A stretch of 64,000 bases of DNA, taken from assembly GCA_001429555.1 (NCBI GenBank), contig LMSR01000020.1, positions 341,417-405,416 on the forward strand, given 5' to 3'. Numbering within the stretch: the stretch's first letter is position 1; each line of letters begins with the position of its first letter. The stretch comes from Nocardioides sp. Soil797. Its GTDB lineage: Bacteria; Actinomycetota; Actinomycetes; Propionibacteriales; Nocardioidaceae. The notes under the pieces are model-generated. The model was given only the letters and a program-made list of their open reading frames with translations. It did not search any database and had not been told where the DNA came from. Both the position numbers and the translations under genes were made by a program. This document shows positions 1 through 10,123 of the stretch, one piece after another.

Positions 1-241
1 CGGCCTCGACGAGGCCTACGAACGACTGCCCTACTTCTTCACCGACCAGTACGACCTCGGCATGGAGTACGTCGGCAGCGTCGGTCCCGAGGGATACACC
101 GAGGTCCGGGTCGAGGGGGATCCCGCCTCTGGTGCGTTCCGTGCCTACTGGTTGCGCGACGGGCTGGTGGTGGCCGGCATGCACGTCAACGACTGGGACG
201 CCACCGACGAGATCCGGTCCCGGGTCGGCACCCGAGCCTGA
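1..241 (+). CDS. C-terminal end of an FAD-dependent ferredoxin reductase-like oxidoreductase (5' cut off)
   Basis: About 79 codons remain, read in frame 2 and ending in TGA at 239-241. The segment LPYFFTDQYDLGMEYVG is typical of the C-terminal Reductase_C domain of the BphA4/rubredoxin-reductase type of FAD/NAD(P)-dependent ferredoxin reductases, where it packs on the flavin. It is followed by a short beta-rich stretch (AYWLRDGLVVAGMHVN) also typical of that domain. The FAD and NAD(P) Rossmann domains lie outside the window, so the partner and pathway cannot be stated. It converges on the minus-strand gene that ends at 251. Confidence 0.75.
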   Translation, partial: GLDEAYERLPYFFTDQYDLGMEYVGSVGPEGYTEVRVEGDPASGAFRAYWLRDGLVVAGMHVNDWDATDEIRSRVGTRA

Positions 242-250
242 CCTCGGCGC

Positions 251-829
251 TCAGTTGTTGCTGCGCGGGCCCACAAGCGCGGCACGGGCGGTGAGAAGCA
301 GGAGTACGGCGGCCCCTACGCCGGAGCCCCAGCCGACCGACGACGGGCCCGCGGAGCCCACGATTCGCGCCAACCCGAAGACCAACCCGGAGCCGGCCAC
401 CAGTGCGATTCCGCGCAGCGACCAACGGGTGAGCAACTCCTGGCCGAGCCGCATCTCGGGCGGCCCGTAGGAGGCGAGGATGCCGCAGACGTGGACCAGC
501 ACCAGCACGGCTGCGCTGAGTAGGAGATTCACCGGCAGGTCGTCCCCGGGAGCCATCACCCACACGGCGACGGTGAGCAGGATGACGCCCAGTCCGGCGA
601 ACCCGTCCGGCTGTCGGGCCCCGGCGAGCCCGATGACAATGCCCACGACCCAGGCCCAGACGGGTGTCGGTCCAGGCGCCGGGAACAATGTGAGCAGGGG
701 GCCGAGCAGCAGCACGCACCGAGCCACCAGGTGCGCCGTCGACCAGTTCTTGACCGGCCACGACCCGAAGGGTCGAGACCCCATCGGCGGGATGGGGATC
801 CTCACGGCATTGCGTAGTGCGGGTTTCAT
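251..829 (-). CDS. Small integral membrane protein of unknown function
   Basis: 192 residues with about four or five hydrophobic segments (roughly residues 30-50, 58-72, 78-92, 102-118, 140-158 and 165-182), so an integral membrane protein. I do not recognise a family. The ATG overlaps the stop of the upstream DUF58 gene by 4 bp (ATGA), so it is probably translationally coupled and is the last gene of the MoxR/DUF58/DUF4129 operon. A role as a membrane partner of that system is inferred from position only. Confidence 0.7.
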   Translation of the reverse strand: MKPALRNAVRIPIPPMGSRPFGSWPVKNWSTAHLVARCVLLLGPLLTLFPAPGPTPVWAWVVGIVIGLAGARQPDGFAGLGVILLTVAVWVMAPGDDLPVNLLLSAAVLVLVHVCGILASYGPPEMRLGQELLTRWSLRGIALVAGSGLVFGLARIVGSAGPSSVGWGSGVGAAVLLLLTARAALVGPRSNN

Positions 830-2333
830 CGGCTGAGCTCCCGGGGGAGCGCGGCGCGGCGGCTCAGCCGGCGCATCACGTCGTCGATGGTGCCGGGTCC
901 GCGCCAGGGGACGACGGGACAGCCCACCCGTGAGAGCTGACGCAGAAGCGCGTCCCGCTCGAGCAGACGCATCCGCCAGGCCAGGTCGTGAAGGTCGCGG
1001 TGGTCACTGCCGCCGGCGACGTCGATCCCGGCCGGGAGGGTGTCTATCAGGGTGAGTGGCAACCCTCGGCTGGCCAGCGTCGCCGTCGCGTTGACGCTGG
1101 TCTGGTGCAGCATCGGGGAGAGGACGAAGACCACCGTGCCGGGCGGGCACGGAAATCGGAGGCGATCGCTGCTGCCCTCGCGCGGCGTTGATGGACGCAC
1201 CTGGGCCAACGCGCTGCGAATCCGCACCAGGTGGTGGATCCCGGCGCCGTAGCCGACGACGAGGTTGCCGCCGTTCATCACCCTGAGTCCGACGCGATCG
1301 CCAGTGCGCAGGTGGTGCTCGGCGAGGGCGGCTGCGGCGCGCACGGTGAGGTCGAGGCTGCTCGGCGACCCGTCGACCCCACCCGACCGGCCGTGGTCTG
1401 CGAAGGCATCGATGACCAGCAGCACGCCGCTGTCCTGCTCGGCGCGCATGGTGTCCACGTGCAGCTCATCGGTGCGCAGCGAGACCCGCCAGTTGATCCG
1501 GCGCAGACGATCACCCGCGCCGAAAACCCGGATCCCGGAGAACTCGGAGCCGTCGCCGATGCGACGTGAGCGGTGGGCACCGACCAGGCCGTCCGGCTGC
1601 GGCAGCTCGGCATCGGCATCGAAGGGACTCGGCTCCGGGAGCACGGTCAGCCGACCGCCACTCGGGGGAGGAGTCGGTCGCCAGCGGAACCCGGCCCACG
1701 CGCTGCTGCCGACGATGACCTGGTCTCCGAGGTCGTGCAGGCCCCAACGTCGCGGACTGATCGGCAGGTCGCCGACCCGGTCCTTGCCGGACTCATTGTC
1801 GCCGGTCTCGGTGTCGCCCGGCGCGGTCTTGCCCGGTGCGCCCCCGCCAGGCGCGCCGTTGTTGGGCACGCCCCGGACCAGGCCGCCGACGGCACCGTGC
1901 GGGGGATCGCTGACCAGGAATCGGGTGTGCTCGACGATGCGGGTCAGGTGCTCGACGTCATCCGCATCCGTGAGGGCGAGGCGCCAGGTGGTGCCCTCTC
2001 CCTCGACGAGCAGCCTGTGGTCGACACGGGTGTCGGCTCGCGGTGTCAGGTGTGGTCGACGGAGCAGGGCGAGGGCGGCGTACGCCGCGAGAGGTGACAC
2101 CAGCACGACCAGGTCAGGTTCGCCGAGCACCACGGCCAGGGTGAGCCCGGCAGCGCTGCCCAGCGCGGCCCGGACCAGCGCCGGGCTGGCCGACCATGAG
2201 CGCGAGGCCGGACGCTCCCCACTGCGTGTGCGTGCACCCCGCGACGGCATCGTCATCGACGACCCGAAGCGCAGGCGCTGTCGGGTCTCGAGGGTGGCCC
2301 GCGCCATCGGGGACACGGGCGCCGAGCGTGGAC

Positions 2334-2337
<4 letters not shown>
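826..2337 (-). CDS. DUF58 domain protein (MoxR-associated)
   Basis: 503 residues. After a basic N-terminus, two hydrophobic segments (about 50-90) are followed by a soluble region. The central part contains the DUF58 signature region (GIRVFGAGDRLRRINWRVSLR, about 270-290), then a vWA-like fold beginning at VLLVIDAFAD, where the first MIDAS-like aspartate is retained. DUF58 proteins sit next to MoxR AAA ATPases and are thought to be substrates or partners in assembly of cell-envelope or secreted complexes. The start overlaps the moxR stop by 4 bp. A low-complexity stretch rich in Gly, Asp and Thr (about 165-195) interrupts the N-terminal part. Confidence 0.85.
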
Positions 2338-3322
<985 letters not shown>

Positions 3323-3326
<4 letters not shown>

Positions 3327-3805
3327 AACTCCTCGATTCTGCGCACTGCGCTCTCGATGCGGCTGGGATTGAGGCGCATCGCCGGTCCTTCGATGATGCT
3401 GGTCAGGTCGGGTCCGAGCAGCTCGCGAGCCCGCTCCGGTTCCACCTCACGGCGTACGCCGTGCACGTGCAGCAGGCGTTGGTCCGCGAGCCCGGCCAGT
3501 TGGACCTGCAGCTGGCGGTTCGGTCGGCGTGAGCTCAGGTGGAGCTCGAGCAGGCGAACCGTGGCCGCGGTGAGCGGGTCCTGGCCGGCCTCGCGTGACG
3601 CGGGTGGGGCGTCGGTGAAGAGACGGGGTGTCGGCGCCGAGGTGCCGAGAGCGTCGACCCAGAGCCAGACGAGAGCAAGGGCGAGGAGCACCAGCATGGC
3701 GACCTGCACCGGCTGGGGGTCGTGGTCGAGCGCGTGCAGGTAGAACAAGGTCGCTGCCAGCAGGACGACGTACTGGATGACGCGCCCGAGGACCGACTTC
3801 ATCAA
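3323..3805 (-). CDS. Hypothetical two-TM membrane protein in the MoxR cluster
   Basis: 160 residues. Two adjacent hydrophobic segments near the N-terminus (about 8-24 and 32-50) are followed by a charged cytoplasmic-type region rich in Arg and Leu. No catalytic motif is visible. It overlaps both neighbours by 4 bp and lies between the DUF4129 gene and moxR, the position often held by small anonymous membrane proteins in actinobacterial MoxR operons. Function unknown; it is assigned to this complex by position only. Confidence 0.75.
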
Positions 3806-4530
3806 CGACTCCTCGAGGCCAGGCTGCGGTGGAGGAGGTCGAGGTCAGCCAGGGCCCGCTGCCGGTCCTGCTCCGTCATCGGGTGCGCCGAGTGGCGCGC
3901 CTCCCGATAGAGGGCTGCCAGGCGACGGGCGGCTGCTGGATCCGGATCCAGCTCACCGAGGAAGCGGAGCACGAACTCGGTCGAGGTCTCCCACCGGCGC
4001 CGGGGGATCCCACTGTTGGCGATGTCGTGCTCGAGGCGGTCCCAGCAGGCGACGATCGCATTGCGTGGGGTGCCTCCGGTGGCCAGTTCGTGACGTTGCT
4101 CGCTGGCATGGTCGGTGATGGTGCCGACGGTCGGCAGTGCCGTGAAGTCGATCTGCTCGTCTGCTCGGGCCCGGGCGCGTCTCCTCTCGGCGGACTGGCG
4201 CAAGGAGGTGAGCAGGAACCAGCCCACGAGGCCGAGGATGACGATCGCCGCGGCGGTGGAGATCGAGAGCACCCAGTCGGGCCCGGTGTCCTCCGAGTCG
4301 GTGCCCGTGTCACGACGTACGGGTGGTGTGGCCTCGGGAGAGGGCTGGTTCTGCTGGAAGCTCGGGGTCTCGCCGGTGTCGGGTGTGCGGTCCGCGGTGC
4401 CCGGACCCTTCAGCACGTCGGAGGGTCCGATGCTTGCCGACCACGTCACGAGCAGGAGTGCCGCGAGCAGGCCGGTCATGGCCAGCAGGGCACCGACGAC
4501 GTGATGTCGCCGTTCCCCGGTGTCGGACAT
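3802..4530 (-). CDS. DUF4129 domain membrane protein
   Basis: 242 residues. An N-terminal membrane segment (about 12-30), a Pro/Thr/Glu-rich linker likely outside the membrane, a second membrane segment (about 92-110), then a C-terminal domain with the DUF4129 pattern: ACWDRLEHDIANSGIPRR, ETSTEFVLRFL and LAALYREARHSAHPMTEQD. DUF4129 proteins regularly accompany MoxR and DUF58, sometimes fused to transglutaminase-like proteins; here the domain stands alone. It is probably the first gene of the MoxR operon, since only 4 bp separate it from the permease gene upstream. Confidence 0.82.
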   Translation of the reverse strand: MSDTGERRHHVVGALLAMTGLLAALLLVTWSASIGPSDVLKGPGTADRTPDTGETPSFQQNQPSPEATPPVRRDTGTDSEDTGPDWVLSISTAAAIVILGLVGWFLLTSLRQSAERRRARARADEQIDFTALPTVGTITDHASEQRHELATGGTPRNAIVACWDRLEHDIANSGIPRRRWETSTEFVLRFLGELDPDPAAARRLAALYREARHSAHPMTEQDRQRALADLDLLHRSLASRSR

Positions 4531-4534
4531 GGAG

Positions 4535-5821
4535 TCACTGTAGGGCCTGTGTCCAGACGGATGCGATCACTTCGGACCAGCTCCACAGCACGACGGTCCC
4601 GACCACGACCACGACCGGTGTGACCGTGAGTGCGTGCAGGGTGAAGCGTCGGTCGTCGACCGGGGTCCCCGCGCGGCGGAGGGTGCGTCGCCACAGCAGG
4701 TTGGCGAGTGACCCGGGATAGGTCAGGCCCGAGCCGACGTTGAGTCCCACCAGCGCGGCCAGCACAGCGATGGTCCCCAGCGGGGCGACGAGCGGCACCA
4801 GGAGGAGGGTTGCGGGCAGGTTGTTGACCAGGTTCGCGAGCACGGTCGCCAGCCCGGCGATCACCAGCAGCTCGAGCAGCCCGTTGTGCTCGGGGACGAG
4901 CCGGGCCACGGCAGCGCCGAGGAAGCTGTCGCTCACGGCGAGCACCACGATGCCCAGACACAGGACGAAGACGGCGAAGGACGGGTGTGCCGCGTGCACG
5001 ACCGATACCGGCCGAACGGTCTTCGAGTGGAGGGCATGCGCTGCCAGCACGGCGGCGGCGGCTCCGGCGATCCAGAACGGCGCGACCCCGAACGTCGATC
5101 CCGCGCCGAAGCCGACCAGCATGGCAGTCACCGTCACCAGCGGCACCGTGGGAATCGGTCGTACGTCGAGCGGGGCCGCTGGCCGGCCGTCGTCGAGGGC
5201 GTTGCGGCGCCGACGAACCTCCGGGAAGGCGATGAGCATCGCGAGGTACTCCACCGCGATCACCGCCACCCACACCGGCGCCATCACCAGGATCCACGTG
5301 GCGAAGTGCATCTCCAGGTGGGGCAGGGCCAGGAGGTTCGTGAGGTTGGAGACCGGCAGCAGCAGCGAGGCCGAGTTGGCCAGCCGCACGCAGGCGTGCA
5401 TGCCGGCGTCACGGGCGCGGGTGCCGGTGGCCGCCGCGACGATGACTGGTGTCAGGAGGACGACGGTGGCGTCGAGGCTCAGGGTTGCGGTCACCACGGC
5501 AGCGGCCACGAAGGTCAGGGCCAGGAACCGGCGGGCGTCGCCCCGACCGGCTCGGCGTACGCGTTGGCCCAGTGCGGTGAAGAGGCCCTCGGCCGCGGAC
5601 AGCTCGGCGACCACCAGGATCGCGGCCAGGAACAGCACCACAGGAGCCAGTGCGCGCACCTGGTCCAGGGCGGCGCTCGGGGAGACCGCCTCGACCGAGC
5701 AGACGGCGGCGACGCAGCCGATCCCGAGGAGGACCTCGTGGCGACCACGTGGGTGGCGGAATGCTGTGGCCAGGAGCACGGCCAGACAGCCAACTCCCAC
5801 GAGGTCCACGAACACCGGCAC
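4535..5821 (-). CDS. SLC13/ArsB/NhaD-type anion or cation permease
   Basis: About 428 residues with ten to twelve membrane segments. The two-fold repeated architecture and the segments VRLANSASLLLPVSNLTNLLAL and ANLVNNLPATLLLVPLVAPLG resemble the paired substrate-binding NxT-like loops of the ArsB/NhaD/SLC13 (IT) superfamily. The substrate cannot be read from sequence. The open frame extends upstream to 5911, but that would run across the start of the divergent gene at 5882. The GTG at 5821 (or 5815) puts the first residues directly before the first membrane segment and leaves a 60-bp divergent promoter region. Confidence 0.78.
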   Translation of the reverse strand: MPVFVDLVGVGCLAVLLATAFRHPRGRHEVLLGIGCVAAVCSVEAVSPSAALDQVRALAPVVLFLAAILVVAELSAAEGLFTALGQRVRRAGRGDARRFLALTFVAAAVVTATLSLDATVVLLTPVIVAAATGTRARDAGMHACVRLANSASLLLPVSNLTNLLALPHLEMHFATWILVMAPVWVAVIAVEYLAMLIAFPEVRRRRNALDDGRPAAPLDVRPIPTVPLVTVTAMLVGFGAGSTFGVAPFWIAGAAAAVLAAHALHSKTVRPVSVVHAAHPSFAVFVLCLGIVVLAVSDSFLGAAVARLVPEHNGLLELLVIAGLATVLANLVNNLPATLLLVPLVAPLGTIAVLAALVGLNVGSGLTYPGSLANLLWRRTLRRAGTPVDDRRFTLHALTVTPVVVVVGTVVLWSWSEVIASVWTQALQ

Positions 5822-5881
5822 CGGTGAAGGGTAGTGCTCCGTCGGCTCAGGCACTGCCTGGACTCGTCTAGCCTCGACTCC

Positions 5882-6637
5882 ATGACCACCTTGAGCGATG
5901 ACCTGGGCCACGAGACGGTGCTCCGTGCCACGCCGTCCCGCGTGGTGTCACTCGTCCCCTCACTGACCGAGGCGTTGGCCACGTCAGCCCCCGAGGTCCT
6001 GGTCGGGGCGACCGACTGGTGCACCCATCCGGCCGAGCTCGCGGTCACGCGGGTGCGGGGCACCAAGAATCCGGACCTGGCCGCCATCGCCGCGCTGGAG
6101 CCCGATCTCGTCATTGCGAACCAGGAGGAGAACCGTGAGCTCGACGTACGTCGACTGCGCGAGCGCGGCATCCCGGTCTGGGTCACCGTGACGGAGTCGG
6201 TGCCGCAGGCCTTGGCCAGCATGGAGCGCCTCTTCACGTCCGTGCTCCGTCGGGAGGTGCCGATGTGGTTGGCGGAGGCAGGCCGGTTGTGGGGGAGTGC
6301 CGTGCCCGAACCCGTGGCCACGGCGGCTGTCGCGATCTGGCGGGATCCGTGGATGGTCGTCGGTAGTCGCACCTTCACCGGTGACGTGCTGCGACGCGTG
6401 GGCCTGGCCAACGTCTACGACGAGCACCCTGACCGCTATCCCTCCGTGGAGGTGGCCGACATCGAGCAGCGGGACCCGGATGTCGTGCTGCTTCCGGACG
6501 AGCCCTACGTGTTCACCGCGGAGGACGGGCCGGAGGCGTTCACCCGGGTCCGGACCCAGTTGCTGAGCGGTCGGCTGCTGACCTGGTACGGCCCGTCACT
6601 GGTCGAGGCACACCGTGAGCTCAACCATCTCGTGTGA
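5882..6637 (+). CDS. Helical-backbone metal/cobalamin receptor (BtuF/TroA fold), no signal peptide
   Basis: 251 residues from the ATG at 5882. The opening segment PSRVVSLVPSLTEALA and later LAAIAALEPDLVIANQEENR and LPDEPYVFTAEDG are typical of the BtuF/helical-backbone receptor family, the periplasmic cobalamin or metal-chelate binding fold. Unlike BtuF there is no signal peptide or lipobox, so the protein is predicted to be cytoplasmic. It lies directly upstream of the B12-dependent mutase IcmF, on the same strand. A role in handling corrinoid inside the cell is a context inference. A GTG at 5834 in the same frame would add 16 residues that do not look like part of the family. Confidence 0.8.
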   Translation: MTTLSDDLGHETVLRATPSRVVSLVPSLTEALATSAPEVLVGATDWCTHPAELAVTRVRGTKNPDLAAIAALEPDLVIANQEENRELDVRRLRERGIPVWVTVTESVPQALASMERLFTSVLRREVPMWLAEAGRLWGSAVPEPVATAAVAIWRDPWMVVGSRTFTGDVLRRVGLANVYDEHPDRYPSVEVADIEQRDPDVVLLPDEPYVFTAEDGPEAFTRVRTQLLSGRLLTWYGPSLVEAHRELNHLV

Positions 6638-6653
6638 GGCGCAACACGGTGCT

Positions 6654-6703
6654 TTGCACCAATTGCTAGGACGTCCTACTATTTAACTAGGACGTCCAAC
6701 TAT
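6654..6703 (+). promoter_or_regulatory. Promoter with two GGACGTCC operators in front of icmF
   Basis: A -35-like TTGCAC (6654-6659) and a -10-like TACTAT (6677-6682) are separated by exactly 17 bp. Two copies of CTAGGACGTCC(T/A)ACTAT lie at 6666-6682 and 6687-6703, offset by 21 bp, i.e. two helical turns on one DNA face. The first contains the perfect 12-bp palindrome TAGGACGTCCTA and covers spacer and -10; the second covers the expected start of transcription. This is the geometry of a repressor operator. The regulator is not encoded next to it. Confidence 0.75.
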
Positions 6704-6722
6704 CTCTGTTCGGGAGCCTCCC

Positions 6723-9700
6723 TTGTCTGACCTCCACAAGCCGGTGAACCCGGTCCGCTTCGTCACCGCGTCGAGCCTGTTCGACGGCCACGATGCGTCG
6801 ATCAACATCATGCGACGCATCCTGCAGAGCCAGGGTGCAGAGGTCATCCACCTCGGTCACAACCGGTCCGTGCACGAAGTGGTGGAGGCCGCCATCGAGG
6901 AGGACGTGCAGGGCGTTGCCGTCTCGTCGTACCAAGGCGGCCACGTCGAGTACTTCGAGTACCTTGTCGAGTCGCTCCGTGAGCGGGGCGCCGGCCACAT
7001 CAAGGTCTACGGCGGCGGCGGTGGCGTGATCGTCCCCGAGGAGATCGCCCGCCTGAAGAAGAGTGGCGTGACGATCTTCTCTCCCGAGGACGGCCAACGC
7101 CTCGGCCTCGTCGGCATGATCAACGAGATGATCCGCGAGTGCGACGTCGACCTGTGGCAGGACAGCTCGGTCACCGCTGACGCAGTCATCTCCGGCGACC
7201 GGTTCGCGGTGGCGCGAGCCCTGACCGGTGCCGAGCTCGGTGAGCTCCCGGCGGACGTCCTCTCCGCGCTCCAGGAGGCCGCGAACGCGCGCACCGCGCC
7301 GATCCTCGGCATCACCGGAACCGGTGGTTCCGGGAAGTCCAGCCTCACCGACGAACTGGTCCGCCGGTTCCGCGTCGACCAGGAGGACAAGCTCCGGGTG
7401 GCCGTCATCGCGGTCGACCCGACGCGTCGTCGTGGCGGCGGTGCCCTGCTCGGTGACCGCATCCGGATGAACTCGCTCGACGGCGAGCGCACGATGTTCC
7501 GCTCCCTGGCCACCCGCGGCAGCCATGAGATCCCCGACGGCCTGGCCGACGTGATCACCGTCGTGAAGGCTGCCGGCTTCGACCTGGTCATCGTCGAGAC
7601 CCCCGGCATCGGCCAGGGTGACGCTGGCATCCTGCCCTTCGTCGACGAGTCGATGTATGTGATGACGCCCGAGTTCGGTGCCGCCTCCCAGCTCGAGAAG
7701 ATCGACATGCTCGACTTCGCCGACACCGTCGCCATCAACAAGTTCGAGCGTCGCGGTGCGATGGACGCCTTGCGTGACGTCGGTCGTCAGCTGGTGCGCA
7801 ACAAGGAGGCGTTCGGCAAGAAGCCGGAGGACATGCCGGTCTTCGGCACCTCGGCCGCCACGTTCAACGACGACGGCGTGACTGCGCTCTACCAGCACCT
7901 CCTCGGTGCGCTCGGCGAGCACGGCCTGCCGGTTGCCGAAGGCGTCCTGCCGCGCGTCGACGTACGCCACTCCTCGGGCATCGCCCAGGTGGTGCCCACC
8001 CAGCGGGTGCGCTACCTGGCCGAGATCACCGAGACGGTGCGCAAGTACCACGCGGACACCGACGACCTCGTGCTCGCCGCCCGCAAGATGCAGCAGGTTC
8101 AGGCCGTGCAGAAGATGATCGAGAGCGGTTCCGCGTCAGGCGCTGGTGCGTCCTCGACCACCGAGGAGCTCGACTCACTGCTCGAGACTGCCCGCAAGGA
8201 GGTCCCCCACGAGGTCCTCGACCAGATCGAGGGCTGGCCCGCGGTCGTCGAGTCCTACTCGGGTGACGAGCAGGTCATCATGATCCGCGACAAGGAGCTT
8301 CACACCAGGCTCACCAAGGAATCGCTGTCGGGCAACAAGATCCGCCGCGTCGCACTCCCGAAGTACGACGACCACGGCGAGCTCGTGCGCTACTGGCGCA
8401 AGGAGAACCTGCCCGGGTTCTTCCCCTTCACCGCAGGTGTCTTCCCGTTCAAGCGTGACGGTGAGGACCCGGCCCGCATGTTCGCCGGTGAGGGCGACCC
8501 GGCCCGCACCAACCGCCGGTTCAAGATCCTCAGCCACGAGGGCGAGGCCACCCGCCTCTCGACCGCCTTCGACTCGGTCACCCTCTACGGCCGCGACCCC
8601 GACCCCCGCCCCGACGTCTACGGCAAGGTCGGCACCTCCGGAGTCTCGGTGGCCACCCTCGACGACATGAAGGTCCTGTACGGCGGCTTCGACCTGGTCG
8701 CGCCGTCCACCAGCGTCAGCATGACCATCAACGGTCCCGCGCCCACGGTGCTGGCCTTCTTCCTCAACACGGTCATCGACCAGCAGGTCGACAAGTTCCG
8801 TGACGAGCAGGGGCGTGAGCCCAACCAGGAGGAGCGCGCCACCCTGGCGGCGTACGCCCTGGCGAACGTGCGCGGCACGGTGCAGGCCGACATCCTCAAG
8901 GAGGACCAGGGCCAGAACACCTGCCTGTTCTCCACCGAGTTCAGCCTGCGGATGATGGCCGACATCCAGGAGTGGTTCATCCAGAACCAGGTGCGCAACT
9001 TCTACTCGGTCTCGATCTCCGGCTACCACATCGCCGAGGCCGGTGCGAACCCGATCAGCCAGCTCGCCTTCACGCTGGCCAACGGCTTCACCTACGTCGA
9101 GGCCTACCTCGCCCGCGGCATGGACATCGACGACTTCGCGCCGAACCTGTCGTTCTTCTTCTCCAACGGCATGGACCCCGAGTACTCGGTGATCGGTCGC
9201 GTCGCCCGCCGCATCTGGGCGGTGGCGATGAAGGAGAAGTACGGCGCCAACGAGCGCTCCCAGAAGCTGAAGTACCACGTGCAGACCTCGGGCCGTTCAC
9301 TGCACGCGCAGGAGATGGACTTCAACGACATCCGGACGACGCTCCAGGCACTGATCGCGATCAACGACAACGCCAACTCCCTGCACACCAACGCGTTCGA
9401 CGAAGCAGTCACCACCCCGACCGAGGAGTCCGTCCGCCGGGCCCTCGCGATCCAGATGATCATCAACAAGGAGTGGGGCCTCTCGATGAACGAGAACCAG
9501 CTCCAGGGCTCCTACATCATCGACGAGCTCACCGACCTGGTCGAAGCGGCCGTGCTCGAGGAGTTCGACCGGATCAACGAACGTGGCGGCGTCCTCGGGG
9601 CGATGGAGACCGGCTACCAGCGTGGCCGCATCCAGGACGAGTCGATGCTCTACGAGCACCGCAAGCACGACGGGTCCCTGCCGATCATCGGCGTCAACAC

Positions 9701-9974
9701 GTTCCGCCGGCCCGAGAGCGCTGGCGAGGAGGACCACACCGTCGAGCTGGCGCGTGCCACCGAGGAGGAGAAGAAGTCGCAGCTCGATCGCGTGCACTCC
9801 TTCCAGGAGACGCACCGCAGTGAGGCCGCGCAGGCCATCGCCCGGCTGAAGGAGGCGGCCATCTCGGGTGAGAACGTCTTCGCCGTCCTGATGGATGCCG
9901 CCAGGGTGTGCTCGCTGCAGCAGGTCACCGAGGCCTTCTTCGAGGTGGGCGGGCAGTATCGCCGCAACGTCTGA
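6723..9974 (+). CDS. icmF: Fused isobutyryl-CoA mutase IcmF (B12-dependent acyl-CoA mutase)
   Basis: 1083 residues, normal for IcmF. Order: cobalamin-binding domain (about 1-140) with the base-off histidine in SLFDGHDASIN (H23); a MeaB-like G-protein chaperone domain with Walker A GTGGSGKSS (about 198-206), DPTRRRGGGALLGDR and VETPGIG; a linker; then the large TIM-barrel mutase domain (YWRKENLPGFFPFTAGVFPF onwards) ending near ALIAINDNANSLHTNAFDEA. It interconverts isobutyryl-CoA and n-butyryl-CoA in the cytoplasm, and some members act on related branched acyl-CoAs. TTG start preceded by GGGAG at a good distance. It is controlled by the double palindrome at 6654-6703. Confidence 0.95.
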   Translation: MSDLHKPVNPVRFVTASSLFDGHDASINIMRRILQSQGAEVIHLGHNRSVHEVVEAAIEEDVQGVAVSSYQGGHVEYFEYLVESLRERGAGHIKVYGGGGGVIVPEEIARLKKSGVTIFSPEDGQRLGLVGMINEMIRECDVDLWQDSSVTADAVISGDRFAVARALTGAELGELPADVLSALQEAANARTAPILGITGTGGSGKSSLTDELVRRFRVDQEDKLRVAVIAVDPTRRRGGGALLGDRIRMNSLDGERTMFRSLATRGSHEIPDGLADVITVVKAAGFDLVIVETPGIGQGDAGILPFVDESMYVMTPEFGAASQLEKIDMLDFADTVAINKFERRGAMDALRDVGRQLVRNKEAFGKKPEDMPVFGTSAATFNDDGVTALYQHLLGALGEHGLPVAEGVLPRVDVRHSSGIAQVVPTQRVRYLAEITETVRKYHADTDDLVLAARKMQQVQAVQKMIESGSASGAGASSTTEELDSLLETARKEVPHEVLDQIEGWPAVVESYSGDEQVIMIRDKELHTRLTKESLSGNKIRRVALPKYDDHGELVRYWRKENLPGFFPFTAGVFPFKRDGEDPARMFAGEGDPARTNRRFKILSHEGEATRLSTAFDSVTLYGRDPDPRPDVYGKVGTSGVSVATLDDMKVLYGGFDLVAPSTSVSMTINGPAPTVLAFFLNTVIDQQVDKFRDEQGREPNQEERATLAAYALANVRGTVQADILKEDQGQNTCLFSTEFSLRMMADIQEWFIQNQVRNFYSVSISGYHIAEAGANPISQLAFTLANGFTYVEAYLARGMDIDDFAPNLSFFFSNGMDPEYSVIGRVARRIWAVAMKEKYGANERSQKLKYHVQTSGRSLHAQEMDFNDIRTTLQALIAINDNANSLHTNAFDEAVTTPTEESVRRALAIQMIINKEWGLSMNENQLQGSYIIDELTDLVEAAVLEEFDRINERGGVLGAMETGYQRGRIQDESMLYEHRKHDGSLPIIGVNTFRRPESAGEEDHTVELARATEEEKKSQLDRVHSFQETHRSEAAQAIARLKEAAISGENVFAVLMDAARVCSLQQVTEAFFEVGGQYRRNV

Positions 9975-10060
9975 CGGGTTCGGAGTTCGTGCCCTGCCCA
10001 ACGGTTCGGTAGCCTGACGTCTCACGTCGTCGATCCAGAAAGCAGCAACGCACCCACCTC

Positions 10061-10123
10061 ATGGACGGTTCTCAAAGTCCCCAGCTCATTGATCCCGATT
10101 CCCTCGGGGGAGAGCGATGCTGA
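10061..10123 (+). other. Possible 20-codon upstream ORF overlapping the next start
   Basis: An ATG at 10061 opens 20 codons (MDGSQSPQLIDPDSLGGERC) that end at TGA 10121-10123, overlapping the ATG of the following CBS-domain gene (10117) in another frame. The arrangement would allow translational coupling. No clear ribosome binding site precedes the 10061 ATG, so it may be untranslated; the composition is unremarkable. The rest of the 142-bp gap after icmF shows no hairpin terminator. Confidence 0.25.

Noticed and set aside
6648..6660. Hairpin GGTGC-TTT-GCACC as terminator of the BtuF-like gene
   Set aside because: Only five base pairs, no T-run, and it overlaps the -35 element of icmF.
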